Positions 1-14,151 of a stretch of 64,000 nucleotides of DNA are shown piece after piece. The position numbers were made by a program, and so were the translations under genes. The notes under the pieces are model-generated. The model was not told the DNA's origin. It did not search any database and saw only the letters and a program-made list of their open reading frames with translations. How positions within the stretch are numbered: the first letter of the stretch is position 1; the number at the start of each line of letters is the position of its first letter. Source of the DNA: Thauera sp. (GTDB taxonomy: Bacteria; Pseudomonadota; Gammaproteobacteria; Burkholderiales; Rhodocyclaceae); assembly GCA_024235615.1 (NCBI GenBank), contig JACKMB010000002.1:472321-536320 (forward strand). Reading direction: 5' to 3'.

Positions 1-303
1 GCGGTCGATCTCGACGCGGTCCGTGCCGCGCACCGGTCGTACAGCGCCGACGCTGCGCCGGAAGAGCTCGAGCTCCTCCGCGTCGGGCTCCTGCGCGCGA
101 TCGGCCCGTGCGCCGGCGGTGTCTTCCTCGAGCGGATGACGGATCCGCTTCGCCGGGGAGGGGGCCGGGGAGGGGGCCGGCTGTGCGCGCTGCAGCTGCT
201 TGCGCAGGGCTGCGAAGGGTGATGCAGGCTTCGCAGCCGGGCCTTGCGCGTCGCGTCCCTGCGGGCTGCCGGACGGGCGCGATGCGGCGGCGCGGCGGCT
301 CAT
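1..303 (-). CDS. Smr-domain family protein, N-terminal part (runs off the window)
   Basis: The reverse strand reads openly from an ATG at 303 to the window edge, giving 101 codons. The first ~60 residues are low-complexity Ser/Ala/Pro/Arg, followed by PFAALRKQLQRA and an acidic stretch, then LFRRSVGAVRPV and DRVEID. This resembles the N-terminal half of betaproteobacterial Smr/MutS2-C-type proteins, whose nuclease-like Smr domain would lie beyond the edge. It starts 8 bp after the trxB stop on the same strand, so the two are probably co-transcribed. The Smr domain itself is not visible; the call rests on the N-terminal pattern and on position next to trxB. Confidence 0.6.
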   Translation of the reverse strand, partial: MSRRAAASRPSGSPQGRDAQGPAAKPASPFAALRKQLQRAQPAPSPAPSPAKRIRHPLEEDTAGARADRAQEPDAEELELFRRSVGAVRPVRGTDRVEIDR

Positions 304-311
304 CGGTCTGC

Positions 312-1415
<1,104 letters not shown>

Positions 1416-1502
1416 TCACGAAATCGAGAATGAATGGCGGGTGATCGTATAAACTTGAAAGTACATGTTTCCACTGTTCCACTCCTCGTGCCTGGAGCGA
1501 GC

Positions 1503-2174
1503 ATGACCCAAGCCACCGCCGTTTCCGTCGTCGCCCTGAAGACCTTCCCGCTGTTCCACGGCCTGTCCGACGATTCGCTGGCCAGCATCGCGCGCGTGTC
1601 GATGATGCGTCGCTTCCCGCGCGGGCAGTCGGTGGTGTGCGCGGGCGACCGTCCCGATTACGTCTATCTCGTGCTCACCGGCAGTCTCAAGGTGGTGGTG
1701 AGCGACGAGGACGGCCGAGAGGTGATCCTGTCGATCCTCGGCCAAGGCGAGCTTTTCGGCGAGATGGGCATGTTCGACGAGCGTCCGCGCTCGGCCTCGG
1801 TGATCGCCGTGGTGCCGGCCGACCTGGTGCTGATCTCCAAGCAGGACTTCCGCCGCATCATGCAGGACAGCTTCGACGTGTCCTGGCGCATCATGTGCAA
1901 CCTCGCCGAGCGCCTGCGCAATGCCGACCGCAAGATCGAGAGCCTCGCCCTGATGGACGTCTACGGCCGGGTCGCGCGCCTGCTGATCGAGATGGCGGAG
2001 GACGTCGGCGGCCAGTCGGTCGTGGTCCGGCGCATCTCCAAGCAGGATATCGCCAAGATGATCGGCGCCTCGCGCGAGATGGTGAGCCGGGTCATGAAGG
2101 ACCTCGGCCAGCAGGGCCTGATCGAGGAAGGCCCCGACGGAATCCTGTTGCGCGAGCGCCTCAACGACGTGTGA
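1503..2174 (+). CDS. Crp/Fnr family transcriptional regulator
   Basis: This 223-residue one-component regulator has an N-terminal cyclic-nucleotide-binding fold (residues ~15-125; GELFGEMGMFDERPRSASV resembles the Crp cyclic-nucleotide pocket) and a C-terminal winged helix-turn-helix (ISKQDIAKMIGASREMVSRV). There is no FNR-type N-terminal cysteine cluster, so it is probably a Crp-like rather than an oxygen-sensing member. I chose ATG 1503 because GGAGCG precedes it and the family homology begins just after; the frame is open from 1434. It is divergent from trxB and upstream of ftsK. The effector cannot be read from sequence. Confidence 0.9.
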   Translation: MTQATAVSVVALKTFPLFHGLSDDSLASIARVSMMRRFPRGQSVVCAGDRPDYVYLVLTGSLKVVVSDEDGREVILSILGQGELFGEMGMFDERPRSASVIAVVPADLVLISKQDFRRIMQDSFDVSWRIMCNLAERLRNADRKIESLALMDVYGRVARLLIEMAEDVGGQSVVVRRISKQDIAKMIGASREMVSRVMKDLGQQGLIEEGPDGILLRERLNDV

Positions 2175-2284
2175 ATCCGCGCTCGCCTGCGTCGCGTTTG
2201 TGAGCATCCGCAAGCGCGGCGGCGGGGCGGGGATCGATCCCGTATAATCCGGGGTCGTTCCACTCTCCCCGCGGCCGCAACGCA

Positions 2285-4569
<2,285 letters not shown>

Positions 4570-4573
<4 letters not shown>

Positions 4574-5229
4574 TGCAGTTCCGAACACGACCAGCCGCGT
4601 TGCTGCGCGGCGCGGCGGGCGTCGCGCTGGCGCTGGCGGCGCTCGGTGCCGCGGCAGCGGGCGGTGTGCAGCAGCTGCGCGACTTCGTCGCCGGCGCGCG
4701 CAGTGCCGAGGGCGAGTTCGAGCAGGTCGTCACCGCGCAGTCGGGGCGCCGGCCGCAGGAGGCCTCGGGCAGCTTCGCCTATGCCCGCCCGGGACGTTTC
4801 CACTGGGAGTACGACCGCCCCTATCGCCAGGTGCTGGTGGGTGACGGCAAGACCCTGTGGTCCTGGGATCCAGACCTCAACCAGGTGACCGTGCGTGCGA
4901 TCGGCGAGGCGCTCGGCGCCACGCCGGCGGCGATCCTGTTCGGCAGCGGCGCGCTCGACGACAGCTTCGAGCTCGCCGACGCCGGCGAGCAGGACGGCCT
5001 GGCCTGGGCCGAGGCGCGCCCCAGGCAGACCGAGAGCGGCTTCGAGTCGCTGCGCATCGGCCTCGCCGACGGCCAGCTGCGGCGCATGGAGATGCGCGAC
5101 CACTTCGGCCAGACCACGGTGATCCGCTTCACCCGCCTGCGCGCCAACCCCGCGCTCGCCGAGGACCGCTTCCGCTTCGAGCCGCCCGCCGGCGCCGACG
5201 TCATCGGCGAGCTGCCCGGCGCGCGCTGA
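4570..5229 (+). CDS. lolA: Outer-membrane lipoprotein carrier protein LolA
   Basis: This 219-residue periplasmic chaperone shuttles lipoproteins from LolCDE to LolB. It has a signal peptide (residues ~1-30, an Ala/Leu-rich core ending at AAAAGG), then the LolA pattern: [37 protein letters not shown], and [16 protein letters not shown]. The N-terminal charged stretch is weakly basic but two start codons (ATGATG) sit at 4570 and 4573. It overlaps ftsK by 4 bp, and the ftsK-lolA-rarA order is conserved in proteobacteria, which supports a shared transcript. Confidence 0.94.
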
Positions 5230-5291
5230 GCGCGCACGCAGCCTGCCTGCCATCGCATCATGTCCATGAGCCGTCTGCAAGAGCGCTTCGC

Positions 5292-6716
5292 ATGACCGAC
5301 CTGTTCGACGCCCTCGAGCCGCCGCAGGTCCCGCTCGCCGAGCGCATGCGGCCGCAGACCCTCGACGAGGTCGCCGGCCAGGCCCACCTGCTCGGGCCGG
5401 GCAAGCCGTTGCGCCTCGCCTTCGAGTCGCGCCGGCCGCACTCGATGATCCTGTGGGGACCGCCCGGCGTCGGCAAGACCACACTCGCACGGCTGATGGC
5501 GCGCGGTTTCGATGCCGAGTTCGTCGCGCTGTCCGCGGTGTTCTCCGGGGTCAAGGAGATCCGCGAGGCGATCCAGCAGGCGCAGGCCGCCAAGGCGCGC
5601 GGTCGTCACACCATCCTCTTCGTCGACGAGGTGCACCGCTTCAACAAGGCGCAGCAGGATGCCTTCCTGCCCTACGTCGAGCAGGGGCTGGTCACCTTCA
5701 TCGGCGCCACCACCGAGAACCCCTCGTTCGAGGTCAACTCGGCGCTGCTGTCGCGTGCTGCGGTCTATGTGCTGGAGTCGCTCGACCACGACGCCATGGC
5801 GCGCCTGTTCGAGCGCGCGCATGCGATCGCCTGCCCGAGGCTCGGTTTCGACGAGGACGCGCGCGAACGGCTGATCGGCTTCGCGGACGGCGACGCGCGC
5901 CGGCTCATGAACCTGATCGAGCAGGTCCAGGTGGCGGCCGAGACCGCCGAGGTCGATCCGGTGAGCGCCGCCTTCGTCGACCAGGCGCTGTCGCGCAACC
6001 TGCGCCGCTTCGACAAGGGCGGCGAGGCCTTCTACGACCAGATCTCCGCGCTGCACAAGTCGGTGCGCGGCTCGGACCCCGACGCCTCGCTGTACTGGCT
6101 GTGCCGCATGCTGGACGGTGGCGCCGATCCGCTCTACCTCGGCCGGCGGCTGATCCGCATGGCGGTGGAGGACATCGGCCTGGCCGATCCGCGCGCGCTC
6201 GAGATCGCGCTCAACGCCTGCCACACCTACGAGCGCCTCGGCTCGCCCGAGGGCGAGCTGGCGCTCGCCCAAGCGACGATCTTCATGGCCTGCGCGGCCA
6301 AGTCCAACGCCGCGTACAAGGCCTACAACGCCGCGCGCGCCTTCGTCGCCCGCGACGGCTCGCGGCCGGTGCCGCTGCACCTGCGCAACGCGCCCACCAA
6401 GCTGATGAAGGCGCTCGACTACGGCAAGGCCTACCGCTACGCGCACGACGAGCCCGAGGCCTATGCCGCGGGCGAGAACTATCTTCCCGAGGGCATGCAG
6501 CCGCCCGGCTGGTACCAGCCCACGCCACGCGGACTCGAGGGCAAGATCGGCCAGAAGCTCGCCTGGCTGCGCGAACTCGACCGCCATGCGAGGGAAGGCG
6601 GAAAACAAGACGCGAGGCGAACGCCCCCTGGGGGCGAGGCCTCGCGTGAAGTCCCGGCGAGCAAAGGTACGCCGGGCGAGGAGAGAATCAATGCGGGAGG
6701 GGATGATCCTTCATGA
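5292..6716 (+). CDS. rarA: Replication-associated recombination protein A (RarA/MgsA)
   Basis: This 474-residue AAA+ ATPase is related to clamp loaders and acts at stalled forks. Walker A is GPPGVGKTT and Walker B is ILFVDEVHRFN; the sensor region GATTENPSFEVNSALLSR and the tetramerisation part (VEDIGLADPRALEIALNA) are all present. Translation is assigned to ATG 5292 (MTDLFDALEPPQVPLAERM), where homology begins; the frame itself is open from 4857. The family normally ends near GLEGKIGQKLAWLRELD (about base 6580). Here about 40 further residues follow, rich in Gly/Arg/Glu and encoded over a strong hairpin, so the tail may be non-native. The 3' end overlaps the convergent small gene by 29 bp. 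Confidence 0.94.
   Translation: MTDLFDALEPPQVPLAERMRPQTLDEVAGQAHLLGPGKPLRLAFESRRPHSMILWGPPGVGKTTLARLMARGFDAEFVALSAVFSGVKEIREAIQQAQAAKARGRHTILFVDEVHRFNKAQQDAFLPYVEQGLVTFIGATTENPSFEVNSALLSRAAVYVLESLDHDAMARLFERAHAIACPRLGFDEDARERLIGFADGDARRLMNLIEQVQVAAETAEVDPVSAAFVDQALSRNLRRFDKGGEAFYDQISALHKSVRGSDPDASLYWLCRMLDGGADPLYLGRRLIRMAVEDIGLADPRALEIALNACHTYERLGSPEGELALAQATIFMACAAKSNAAYKAYNAARAFVARDGSRPVPLHLRNAPTKLMKALDYGKAYRYAHDEPEAYAAGENYLPEGMQPPGWYQPTPRGLEGKIGQKLAWLRELDRHAREGGKQDARRTPPGGEASREVPASKGTPGEERINAGGDDPS
6611..6646. repeat. Nested hairpin inside the 3' end of rarA
   Basis: The outer arms GCGAGGC and GCCTCGC flank inner arms CGCCCC and GGGGCG, so the 36 bases can fold into a long two-part stem. 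It lies in the unusual C-terminal extension of rarA, past the point where the conserved protein ends. It may be a terminator or a small inserted palindromic element; no T-run follows. Confidence 0.5.
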
Positions 6717-6951
6717 AGCGCTCGCAGACCGAAGCCGCCAGCTTCGCCTTGCGCGCGTCGCCGCATGCGTTCGCACGCTCGATGAGCTCAAGCATGTAAT
6801 GAGTGAGCGCCAGCACACCCTCCGGCGTCTGTACGAGCCCGCAGCACAGCTGCGCGGCTGCGGCGTCCGGGATGTCCTCATGCTCGGCAATCAACAACAC
6901 CTCCTCCTCGGTGAGATCGCAGTAGTCCAGGCAGTCGCGAATGGATAGCAT
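6688..6951 (-). CDS. Small conserved-looking protein of unknown function
   Basis: This 87-residue acidic protein begins MLSIRDCLDYCDLTEEEVLLIAEHE and has four cysteines in its first ~70 residues (C7, C11, CC near 36-37) plus two later (NACGD and SVCER). It is predicted to be helical and cytoplasmic; there is no signal peptide or membrane segment. Codon use is like its neighbours and it is flanked upstream by an A+T-richer gap (6952-7192) that could hold its promoter and that of serS. It resembles small Rhodocyclales proteins of unknown role; I do not recognise a named family. Confidence 0.65.
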   Translation of the reverse strand: MLSIRDCLDYCDLTEEEVLLIAEHEDIPDAAAAQLCCGLVQTPEGVLALTHYMLELIERANACGDARKAKLAASVCERFMKDHPLPH

Positions 6952-7066
6952 GCCGTTTCCTCCAGGTCCGGGCCGTCTGATGCGGCTTTGTCTTCAATTC
7001 AAGGATAGTGGACCAGTCCGGTTTTACAAGTTCGATAGAAATTCAAAACAAAGAACAAGTCGTTGA

Positions 7067-8485
<1,419 letters not shown>

Positions 8486-8503
8486 GCGGCGCGTTCGTGC
8501 GCA

Positions 8504-8531
8504 GGCGCGGGCCCTTCGCGCGGCCCGCGCC
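8504..8531. terminator. Hairpin between convergent serS and RND pump genes
   Basis: A perfect 10-bp stem (GGCGCGGGCC with GGCCCGCGCC) and an 8-base loop lie in the 51-bp gap between two convergent genes. No T-run follows on either side, so it could be a weak bidirectional terminator or an mRNA 3'-end stabiliser. Confidence 0.45.
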
Positions 8532-8536
8532 ACGCC

Positions 8537-11500
8537 TCAGCCCGCCGCGGCCTCCCGCGGCGCGCCCGCCATCCACGCGCGCAGGCTCTCCAGCATCGAC
8601 AGCAGGGCGGGCACGAAGAACAGCACCAGCACCACCGAGAAGCCCAGGCCGAAGGCGATCGACGCCGCCATCGGGATCAGGAACTGGGCCTGCAGCGAGC
8701 GCTCGAACAGCAGCGGCGTGAGACCGCCGACCGTGGTCAGCGAGGTCAGCAGCACTGCGCGCAGGCGGCCGCAGGAGGCGCCGACCAGGGCCTCCTGCAA
8801 GGCTGCCCCCTTGTGCTGCAGCTCCTTGAACAGGCTCACCAGGATGATCGAGTTGTTCACCACGATTCCGGCGAGGCCGAAGAGGCCGAACATCGACAGG
8901 ATGGTGAGGTCGATGCCGAGCAGCCAGTGGCCGAAGATCGCGCCCGCCAGCCCGAGCGGGATCGCCGACATCACCACCAGCGGCCAGCTCCACGACGAGA
9001 ACGACCACACCAGCACGAGGTAGATCAGGCCCAGGCCGAGCACGAGGCCGGCCTTCATGTCCGCCATGGTCTCGCGCTGGTCGGCCGAGCGCCCCTCGAA
9101 GCTGAACTCGAAGCCGTATTTGTGCGCAAGTTGCGGCAGGGTGTCGCGCTCGAGCTCGGCCTGAACCACATTGGCGTTGCTGACGTGAGAGTCCACCGCT
9201 GCCGAGACCTCCACCGCGAGCCGGCCCTGGGCGTGGCGCAGGGCCTCGAAGCCGCGTCGCGACTCCCAGCTTGCGACCGTTGCGAGCGGCACGAAGCGGC
9301 CGTCCGGCAGGCTCACGTTGATGCGCTCGAAGACGTCGAGCCGGCTGCGCTCCTCGCGCGGCAGCATCACCCTCACCTCGAGCTCGTCGCGGCCGACCTG
9401 CACGAGCTGGGCGAGCGCGCCGTCGAAGGCGGCGCGCAGCTGGCGGCCCAGGCTCTCGGTGGTGAGCCCGAGCGCCTCGCCGGCCGGGGTCAGGCGATAG
9501 ACGAGCTGCTCGCGGCCGTAGGGCATGTCGTCCTCGGGCTCGCTGACGCCGGGGATGCTCTTGAGGGTCTCGGCAAGCTCGAGGGCGGCGGTCTTGAGCG
9601 CGTCGGCGTCGTCGCCGGTGAGGCGGATGTTGATGTCGCGCCCCGGTGGTCCCGACTGGCGTGCAGTAAAGGTGAGCAGCTCCAGGCCCGCCACCGTCGG
9701 CAGCTTCTCGCGCCAAACCGCCAGGAAGCGCTCGTTGCGCACCTCGCGGGTGTCGGGCGGGACGAGCTCGACCATGATGCCGGCGAGCTGGTCGCCGCGC
9801 GCGCTGCTGCCGCTGCCGCTGCTGATGGTGCCGCCAAGGCGCGCCACCGCCGTCTGCACCAGGTCGCCGCCGAGTTCCGCCTCCGCGGCGAACAGCGCAC
9901 GCTCGAGCTCGCCGAGGAAGGCCTCGGTGTGCGCGCGTGGCGTACCGGCGACGAAGGTGGCGTTGGCGTAGATCACCTGCCCCTCGGGGGTGGGGAAGAA
10001 CACGAAGCCGATGCGCCCGCCCGCGATCAGCCCGACCGCGAGCACCATTAGGCCGAAGGTGAAGGCCACCGTGGCGCCGCGCCAGGCGAGCGCGCGCTCC
10101 ACCAGGCGGCGGAAGGGGCCGTCGCGAAAGCGCGCGAAGCCCCCGTCGATGCGCGCGCGCAGTGCCGAGTGCTCGAGCGCCGCGGCGCCGGCGAGCGCGC
10201 CGCGCAGATGGGCGGGCAGGATCAGGAAGCACTCGATCAGCGAGGCGGTGATCACCGCCACCATCACGAAGGGGATGTCGCCGAGGATGTTGCCGATGAT
10301 GCCGCCCACCATCATCAGCGGCAGGAAGGCCGCCACCGTGGTGAGCGAGGACGCGATCACCGGCCACAGCATGCGGCGCGCGCCGCCGAGCGCGGCCTGG
10401 GCTGCGCCTTCACCCATGTGGCGGTGGGTGTCGGCGTCCTCGCTGACCACGATGGCGTCGTCGACGATGATGCCCAGCGCCATGATCAGCGCGAACAGGC
10501 TCATCATGTTGAGCGTGCCGCCGAGGACGTACATCAGCGCCAGGGTGGCGAGGAAGGCGGTGGGCACGCCGACCATGACCCAGAACGCCACCCGCCCCGG
10601 CAGGAAGAAGTACAGCACCGCGACTACCAGCACCAGGCCGGAGAGGCCGTTGTTCACCAGCAGCTCGATACGCTCGCTGATGAGCTGCCACTGCTCGTCG
10701 AAGACCTCCAGATGGATGCTCGGCGGCAGCGTCGGGCGGGTCTTCTCCAGCCAGCCCTCGAGCACGCGTGCGGCCTTCAGCGAGTGGCCGCTCTCGCTGC
10801 GCTGCAACTGCATCTCGACGACCGCGTCGCCGCGCTCGAACAGCGCCAGCTCGTTGTTGCGCGGCTCGCGGGTGAGGCGCGCGATCTCGCCGAGGCGGAC
10901 CACCCCGAGCGTGTCGCTCACCACCGGCAGCGGCGCGAAGGCGTCTGCGCTGCGGCGTTGCTCGAGGCCGCGGATCTCGCGCGCGCCGTCGGCCTCGCCG
11001 GCGATGCCGGCGGGAAAGTCGCGTGCGAGCTGGCCGACGCGGTCGCCCACCTGAACCAGCGACAGCCCGAGCGTCTCCAGCGCCGCCGCGGGGATCTCGA
11101 TCGCGATGCGCTCCTCGGGCAGGCCGGTGAGGGTGATGCGGTCGATGCCGGCGGCGAGCAGCTCGCTCTCGAAGCGGCGCACCCAGGGGCGCAGCTCCTC
11201 GATGCTGCCGCCGCGCACGAGCAGGCGCGCGATGGGCTCGTAGCGCGACACCCGACTGACCTCCGGAGTCTCGGCATCGCGCGGCAGGTTGCGGAACTCA
11301 TCGACGCGCTGGCGTACCTGGTCGAGCGCGAGCAGGGCGTCGGTGTCCTCATGCAGCTCGAGGGTGATGCTGGCGACCCCCTGCGCCGAGGTGGAGCTCA
11401 TCTTCTTGAGCCCGTCCACCGTCTTCAAGCGCTCCTCGAGCGGTGCGGTGATGCCGATCTCCACGTCCTCGGCCGAGGCGCCGGTCCACACCACCCGCAC

Positions 11501-11647
11501 CGAGATCACGTCGAGCTCGAAGGTGGGGAAGAACTGCACGTTCATGCGCGTGATGCCGATCGTGCCGAGCACGAAGGCGAGCAGCATCAGCACGTTGGCG
11601 GCGACCTTGTGCCCGGCCAGGCGCTCCAGCAGGCTGACGTGCCTCAT
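8537..11647 (-). CDS. RND efflux transporter, inner-membrane pump subunit
   Basis: This 1036-residue resistance-nodulation-division pump drives proton-coupled export through a tripartite complex. The layout is typical: one N-terminal membrane helix (VAANVLMLLAFVLGTIGI), a porter loop, helices including FALIMALGIIVDDAIVVSED with the paired Asp residues of the proton relay, a second large loop, and a C-terminal helix bundle (IFGHWLLGIDLTILSMFGL). Sequence character is nearer to HAE1/AcrB-like pumps of the divergent VmeD-type group than to metal (CusA) pumps. It overlaps the upstream adaptor gene by 4 bp. No outer-membrane channel gene is adjacent, so a shared TolC-like partner is inferred. Confidence 0.93.
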   Translation of the reverse strand: MRHVSLLERLAGHKVAANVLMLLAFVLGTIGITRMNVQFFPTFELDVISVRVVWTGASAEDVEIGITAPLEERLKTVDGLKKMSSTSAQGVASITLELHEDTDALLALDQVRQRVDEFRNLPRDAETPEVSRVSRYEPIARLLVRGGSIEELRPWVRRFESELLAAGIDRITLTGLPEERIAIEIPAAALETLGLSLVQVGDRVGQLARDFPAGIAGEADGAREIRGLEQRRSADAFAPLPVVSDTLGVVRLGEIARLTREPRNNELALFERGDAVVEMQLQRSESGHSLKAARVLEGWLEKTRPTLPPSIHLEVFDEQWQLISERIELLVNNGLSGLVLVVAVLYFFLPGRVAFWVMVGVPTAFLATLALMYVLGGTLNMMSLFALIMALGIIVDDAIVVSEDADTHRHMGEGAAQAALGGARRMLWPVIASSLTTVAAFLPLMMVGGIIGNILGDIPFVMVAVITASLIECFLILPAHLRGALAGAAALEHSALRARIDGGFARFRDGPFRRLVERALAWRGATVAFTFGLMVLAVGLIAGGRIGFVFFPTPEGQVIYANATFVAGTPRAHTEAFLGELERALFAAEAELGGDLVQTAVARLGGTISSGSGSSARGDQLAGIMVELVPPDTREVRNERFLAVWREKLPTVAGLELLTFTARQSGPPGRDINIRLTGDDADALKTAALELAETLKSIPGVSEPEDDMPYGREQLVYRLTPAGEALGLTTESLGRQLRAAFDGALAQLVQVGRDELEVRVMLPREERSRLDVFERINVSLPDGRFVPLATVASWESRRGFEALRHAQGRLAVEVSAAVDSHVSNANVVQAELERDTLPQLAHKYGFEFSFEGRSADQRETMADMKAGLVLGLGLIYLVLVWSFSSWSWPLVVMSAIPLGLAGAIFGHWLLGIDLTILSMFGLFGLAGIVVNNSIILVSLFKELQHKGAALQEALVGASCGRLRAVLLTSLTTVGGLTPLLFERSLQAQFLIPMAASIAFGLGFSVVLVLFFVPALLSMLESLRAWMAGAPREAAAG

Positions 11648-12882
11648 CGCGCCGCTCCGGCGGCTTCGCCTCCGGACCCCTGGGCGCCGACCACCGTGTC
11701 ACCCACCACCTCGACCGCGAGGCCGTCGATCGCGTGCGGCAGGTGGGTGCGCGAGACCAGCATGCCCTCGCGCAGCGGCGCGGCCTCGTCACGGGCACGA
11801 ACCAGCATCACGAGGCGCTCGCCGTCGCGGCGCTCGCCGGCACGTACCACCGGCACTGCCCTCAGACGGCCGTCCTCGACGCGGTAGATGCGGTCGCCGC
11901 CGTGCAGCGCCGAGGGCGGTACGGGGAACACGGCCTCGAGCCGCGGTCGCTCCAGCACCGCATTGAGGAAGGCGCCCACCGGCAGCCTGGCGGCGTCGTC
12001 CATGCGCAGCAGCACGTCCACGCCGCGCGCGTCGGCCTCGCCGCCGATGCGCTCGAGGCGCGCGCCGAGCCGGCTGGTGCCAAACTCGGCGTGCGCGCGC
12101 AACGCCTCGCCACGGCTCAAGGCGGAGCGCAGCTCCTCCGCATAGATCGCCGGCACGCGCGCGCGCAGGAAGAGCGCGTCCGAAGGGTAGAGGTTCAGCA
12201 GCGCCTGCCCGGGCTGGACGTGGTCGCCTGCGGCGACTTCGACCTTGCCGATGCGGGCTGCGAAGGGCGCGACGACCTCGCCGCGCTCCGCGTCACGGCG
12301 GGCCTCCGCCAGGCGCACCTGGAGCTGGGCGAGGCGGGCGGGGTGCTCGGCGATCGCCTGGCGGCGCTGGGTGAGCGAAAGACGCACGCGCGCAACCTCC
12401 TCACGCGCCTGGTCGAAGGCGCTCTCGGCGCCGAGGCGGGCGTTCTTGAGGCGCTCGAAGCGGGCAAGCTTGGCCTCGGCAAGCTCGAGCAGGGTGCGCT
12501 CCTGCGCGATCGCCTCCTGGTCGTGGCGGTGGCGGATGCGCTCGCGCTCGAGCTCGGCCGCGGCCTGGTCGACGCGCGGCTTCAGGTCGCGTGGATCCAT
12601 GCGTGCGAGTACCGCGCCGGCGGCGACACGGTCGCCGTCGCGCACCGTCACTTCGAGCACGCGACCGCCGACCGGTGCCGCGGCGCGCACGCGGTCCGGC
12701 GCCTCGATGCGGCCGTAGAGCACCAGGGTCGGGTGCACCGCGATCGCGGCGAGCGGCTCGGCCTCGATCCGCCATACCCGCTCGCGCGCTTCCACTGCCG
12801 GCGGGGCGGGACGGGTGGCGCGCAGGGCGAGGAATCCGGTCGCGGCCAGCACGAGGATGAGGACGGGAAGCAGACGACGCAT
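11644..12882 (-). CDS. RND efflux periplasmic adaptor (membrane fusion) protein
   Basis: This 412-residue adaptor bridges the RND pump and an outer-membrane channel. It has an N-terminal membrane anchor or signal (LLPVLILVLAATGFLALRA), a biotinyl-lipoyl half-motif (GRVLEVTVRDGDRVAAGAVLARMD), a long alpha-helical hairpin (residues ~90-175, rich in Glu/Arg/Ala), and the second lipoyl half (VVAPFAARIGKVEVAAGDHVQ). It is the first gene of a two-gene operon with the pump. There is no lipobox cysteine, so it is likely membrane-anchored rather than lipidated. Confidence 0.92.
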   Translation of the reverse strand: MRRLLPVLILVLAATGFLALRATRPAPPAVEARERVWRIEAEPLAAIAVHPTLVLYGRIEAPDRVRAAAPVGGRVLEVTVRDGDRVAAGAVLARMDPRDLKPRVDQAAAELERERIRHRHDQEAIAQERTLLELAEAKLARFERLKNARLGAESAFDQAREEVARVRLSLTQRRQAIAEHPARLAQLQVRLAEARRDAERGEVVAPFAARIGKVEVAAGDHVQPGQALLNLYPSDALFLRARVPAIYAEELRSALSRGEALRAHAEFGTSRLGARLERIGGEADARGVDVLLRMDDAARLPVGAFLNAVLERPRLEAVFPVPPSALHGGDRIYRVEDGRLRAVPVVRAGERRDGERLVMLVRARDEAAPLREGMLVSRTHLPHAIDGLAVEVVGDTVVGAQGSGGEAAGAAR

Positions 12883-12952
12883 GGGGCAGTGCCTCGGGTG
12901 CCCGGGCGGGGCGGGTTTATCAGGAAACGCTTATTGTATTGCGGGAGCCGCG

Positions 12953-13954
12953 TCAGCGCTCGTCCAGCCACACCGACTCCCAGCGCGCGAGCTCGGGGAA
13001 GTGGTGTTCGGCGCGTGCGGCGAGCGCGCGGTCGAGTTCGTCGATGAGGCCGTGCAGTGATGGCTCGGGCGTGTGGGGGAGCTCGGGCTCGAACTCGACG
13101 ACGAGGTCGCCGCAGGCGCGTCGGCCATGCGCCGGGAAGCCCGCGCCGGGCACGCGCAGGCTGCGCGGATGGGCAAGGCCGGGTTCGAGCTCGATGTTGC
13201 GCACACCCTCCGGGTGGGGCACGCGCAGGGTACCGCCGATCAACAGACGTAGCGCGCTGACCGGGCGGCGCAACACGAGGTCGCGGCCCTCGCGGCGAAA
13301 CAGCGGATGGCTGGCGAGGCGGATGCGCAGGCGCAGGTCTCCGGCACGATGAAGCGGGTCGGAATGCGGCTCACCCTCGCCGGCGAGGCGCAGCTCGTCG
13401 TCATCCACCACTCCGGGCGGGACGCGCACCTCGAGGCGCCGGGTCTGCAGTTGCTCGCCGCTGCCGCCACAGCCGCCACAGAGGCCGGTGTTGCGATAGC
13501 CGCGCCCCTCGCAGTCAGGACAGCGCTCCAGACCGGCGGGACCGCGCACTCGGCCCGAGCCGCGGCAGGGCGTGCACAGCCGGCTCACGCTGAGCCGCTC
13601 GATGCCGCTCCCGCCGCACTGCGTACAGGGGCTGCGGCGCTCGACCTCGACCGCGTGCAGCGCGCCGGCAAAACTGTCCTCGATGCTGATCTCCAGCGTC
13701 TGCCAGCGGTCGGCGCCTCGTTGCGGCGCAGCTTCGGCGGCGGCCTCGTCCTCGTGCGGGGCCTGCCCCTCGTCGCCGAGCAGGGTGGAGAGCAGGCGGT
13801 CGTGCGCATCGCGCAGCCGCCTGAACTGCTCGGCGGCGGCAGGGTCGGGGTTGCGGTCGGGATGCCATTGCATGGCGAGCTTGCGGAAGGCGCGCTTGAT
13901 CTGCTGCGCGCTCGCGCCGGCTGGCAGGCCGAGCAGGGCATGGGGGTCGGACAT
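12953..13954 (-). CDS. DnaJ-like co-chaperone with zinc-finger domain
   Basis: This 333-residue protein begins with a J domain (residues ~4-60) carrying the essential HPD in MQWHPDRNPDP, so it should stimulate an Hsp70. A short acidic linker replaces the Gly/Phe-rich region of classical DnaJ. Four CxxCxGxG-type zinc motifs follow (CTQCGGSG, CTPCRGSG, CPDCEGRG, CGGCGGSG), then a C-terminal substrate-binding domain. It is shorter than DnaJ (about 375 residues) and stands alone, away from dnaK/grpE, so it is probably a specialised paralogue. It is divergent from the hydrolase gene. Confidence 0.88.
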   Translation of the reverse strand: MSDPHALLGLPAGASAQQIKRAFRKLAMQWHPDRNPDPAAAEQFRRLRDAHDRLLSTLLGDEGQAPHEDEAAAEAAPQRGADRWQTLEISIEDSFAGALHAVEVERRSPCTQCGGSGIERLSVSRLCTPCRGSGRVRGPAGLERCPDCEGRGYRNTGLCGGCGGSGEQLQTRRLEVRVPPGVVDDDELRLAGEGEPHSDPLHRAGDLRLRIRLASHPLFRREGRDLVLRRPVSALRLLIGGTLRVPHPEGVRNIELEPGLAHPRSLRVPGAGFPAHGRRACGDLVVEFEPELPHTPEPSLHGLIDELDRALAARAEHHFPELARWESVWLDER

Positions 13955-14151
13955 GGACGGAAGGCTGTGGACTGCGAGGGCAACAGCTTAACCGAGCTTG
14001 CCGGCGGATGTGGCGCACGGGCTTGACCAATCCGTTAAGGCTGCAAGAATGTCATGCCGTACTCAATACGGAATCGTATGGTGCGCGATGCCGGCGGAAC
14101 TCGCCGGGACGCGAACGGGCATGAGAGAAAAGACATGGAGACGAAGTGCCG

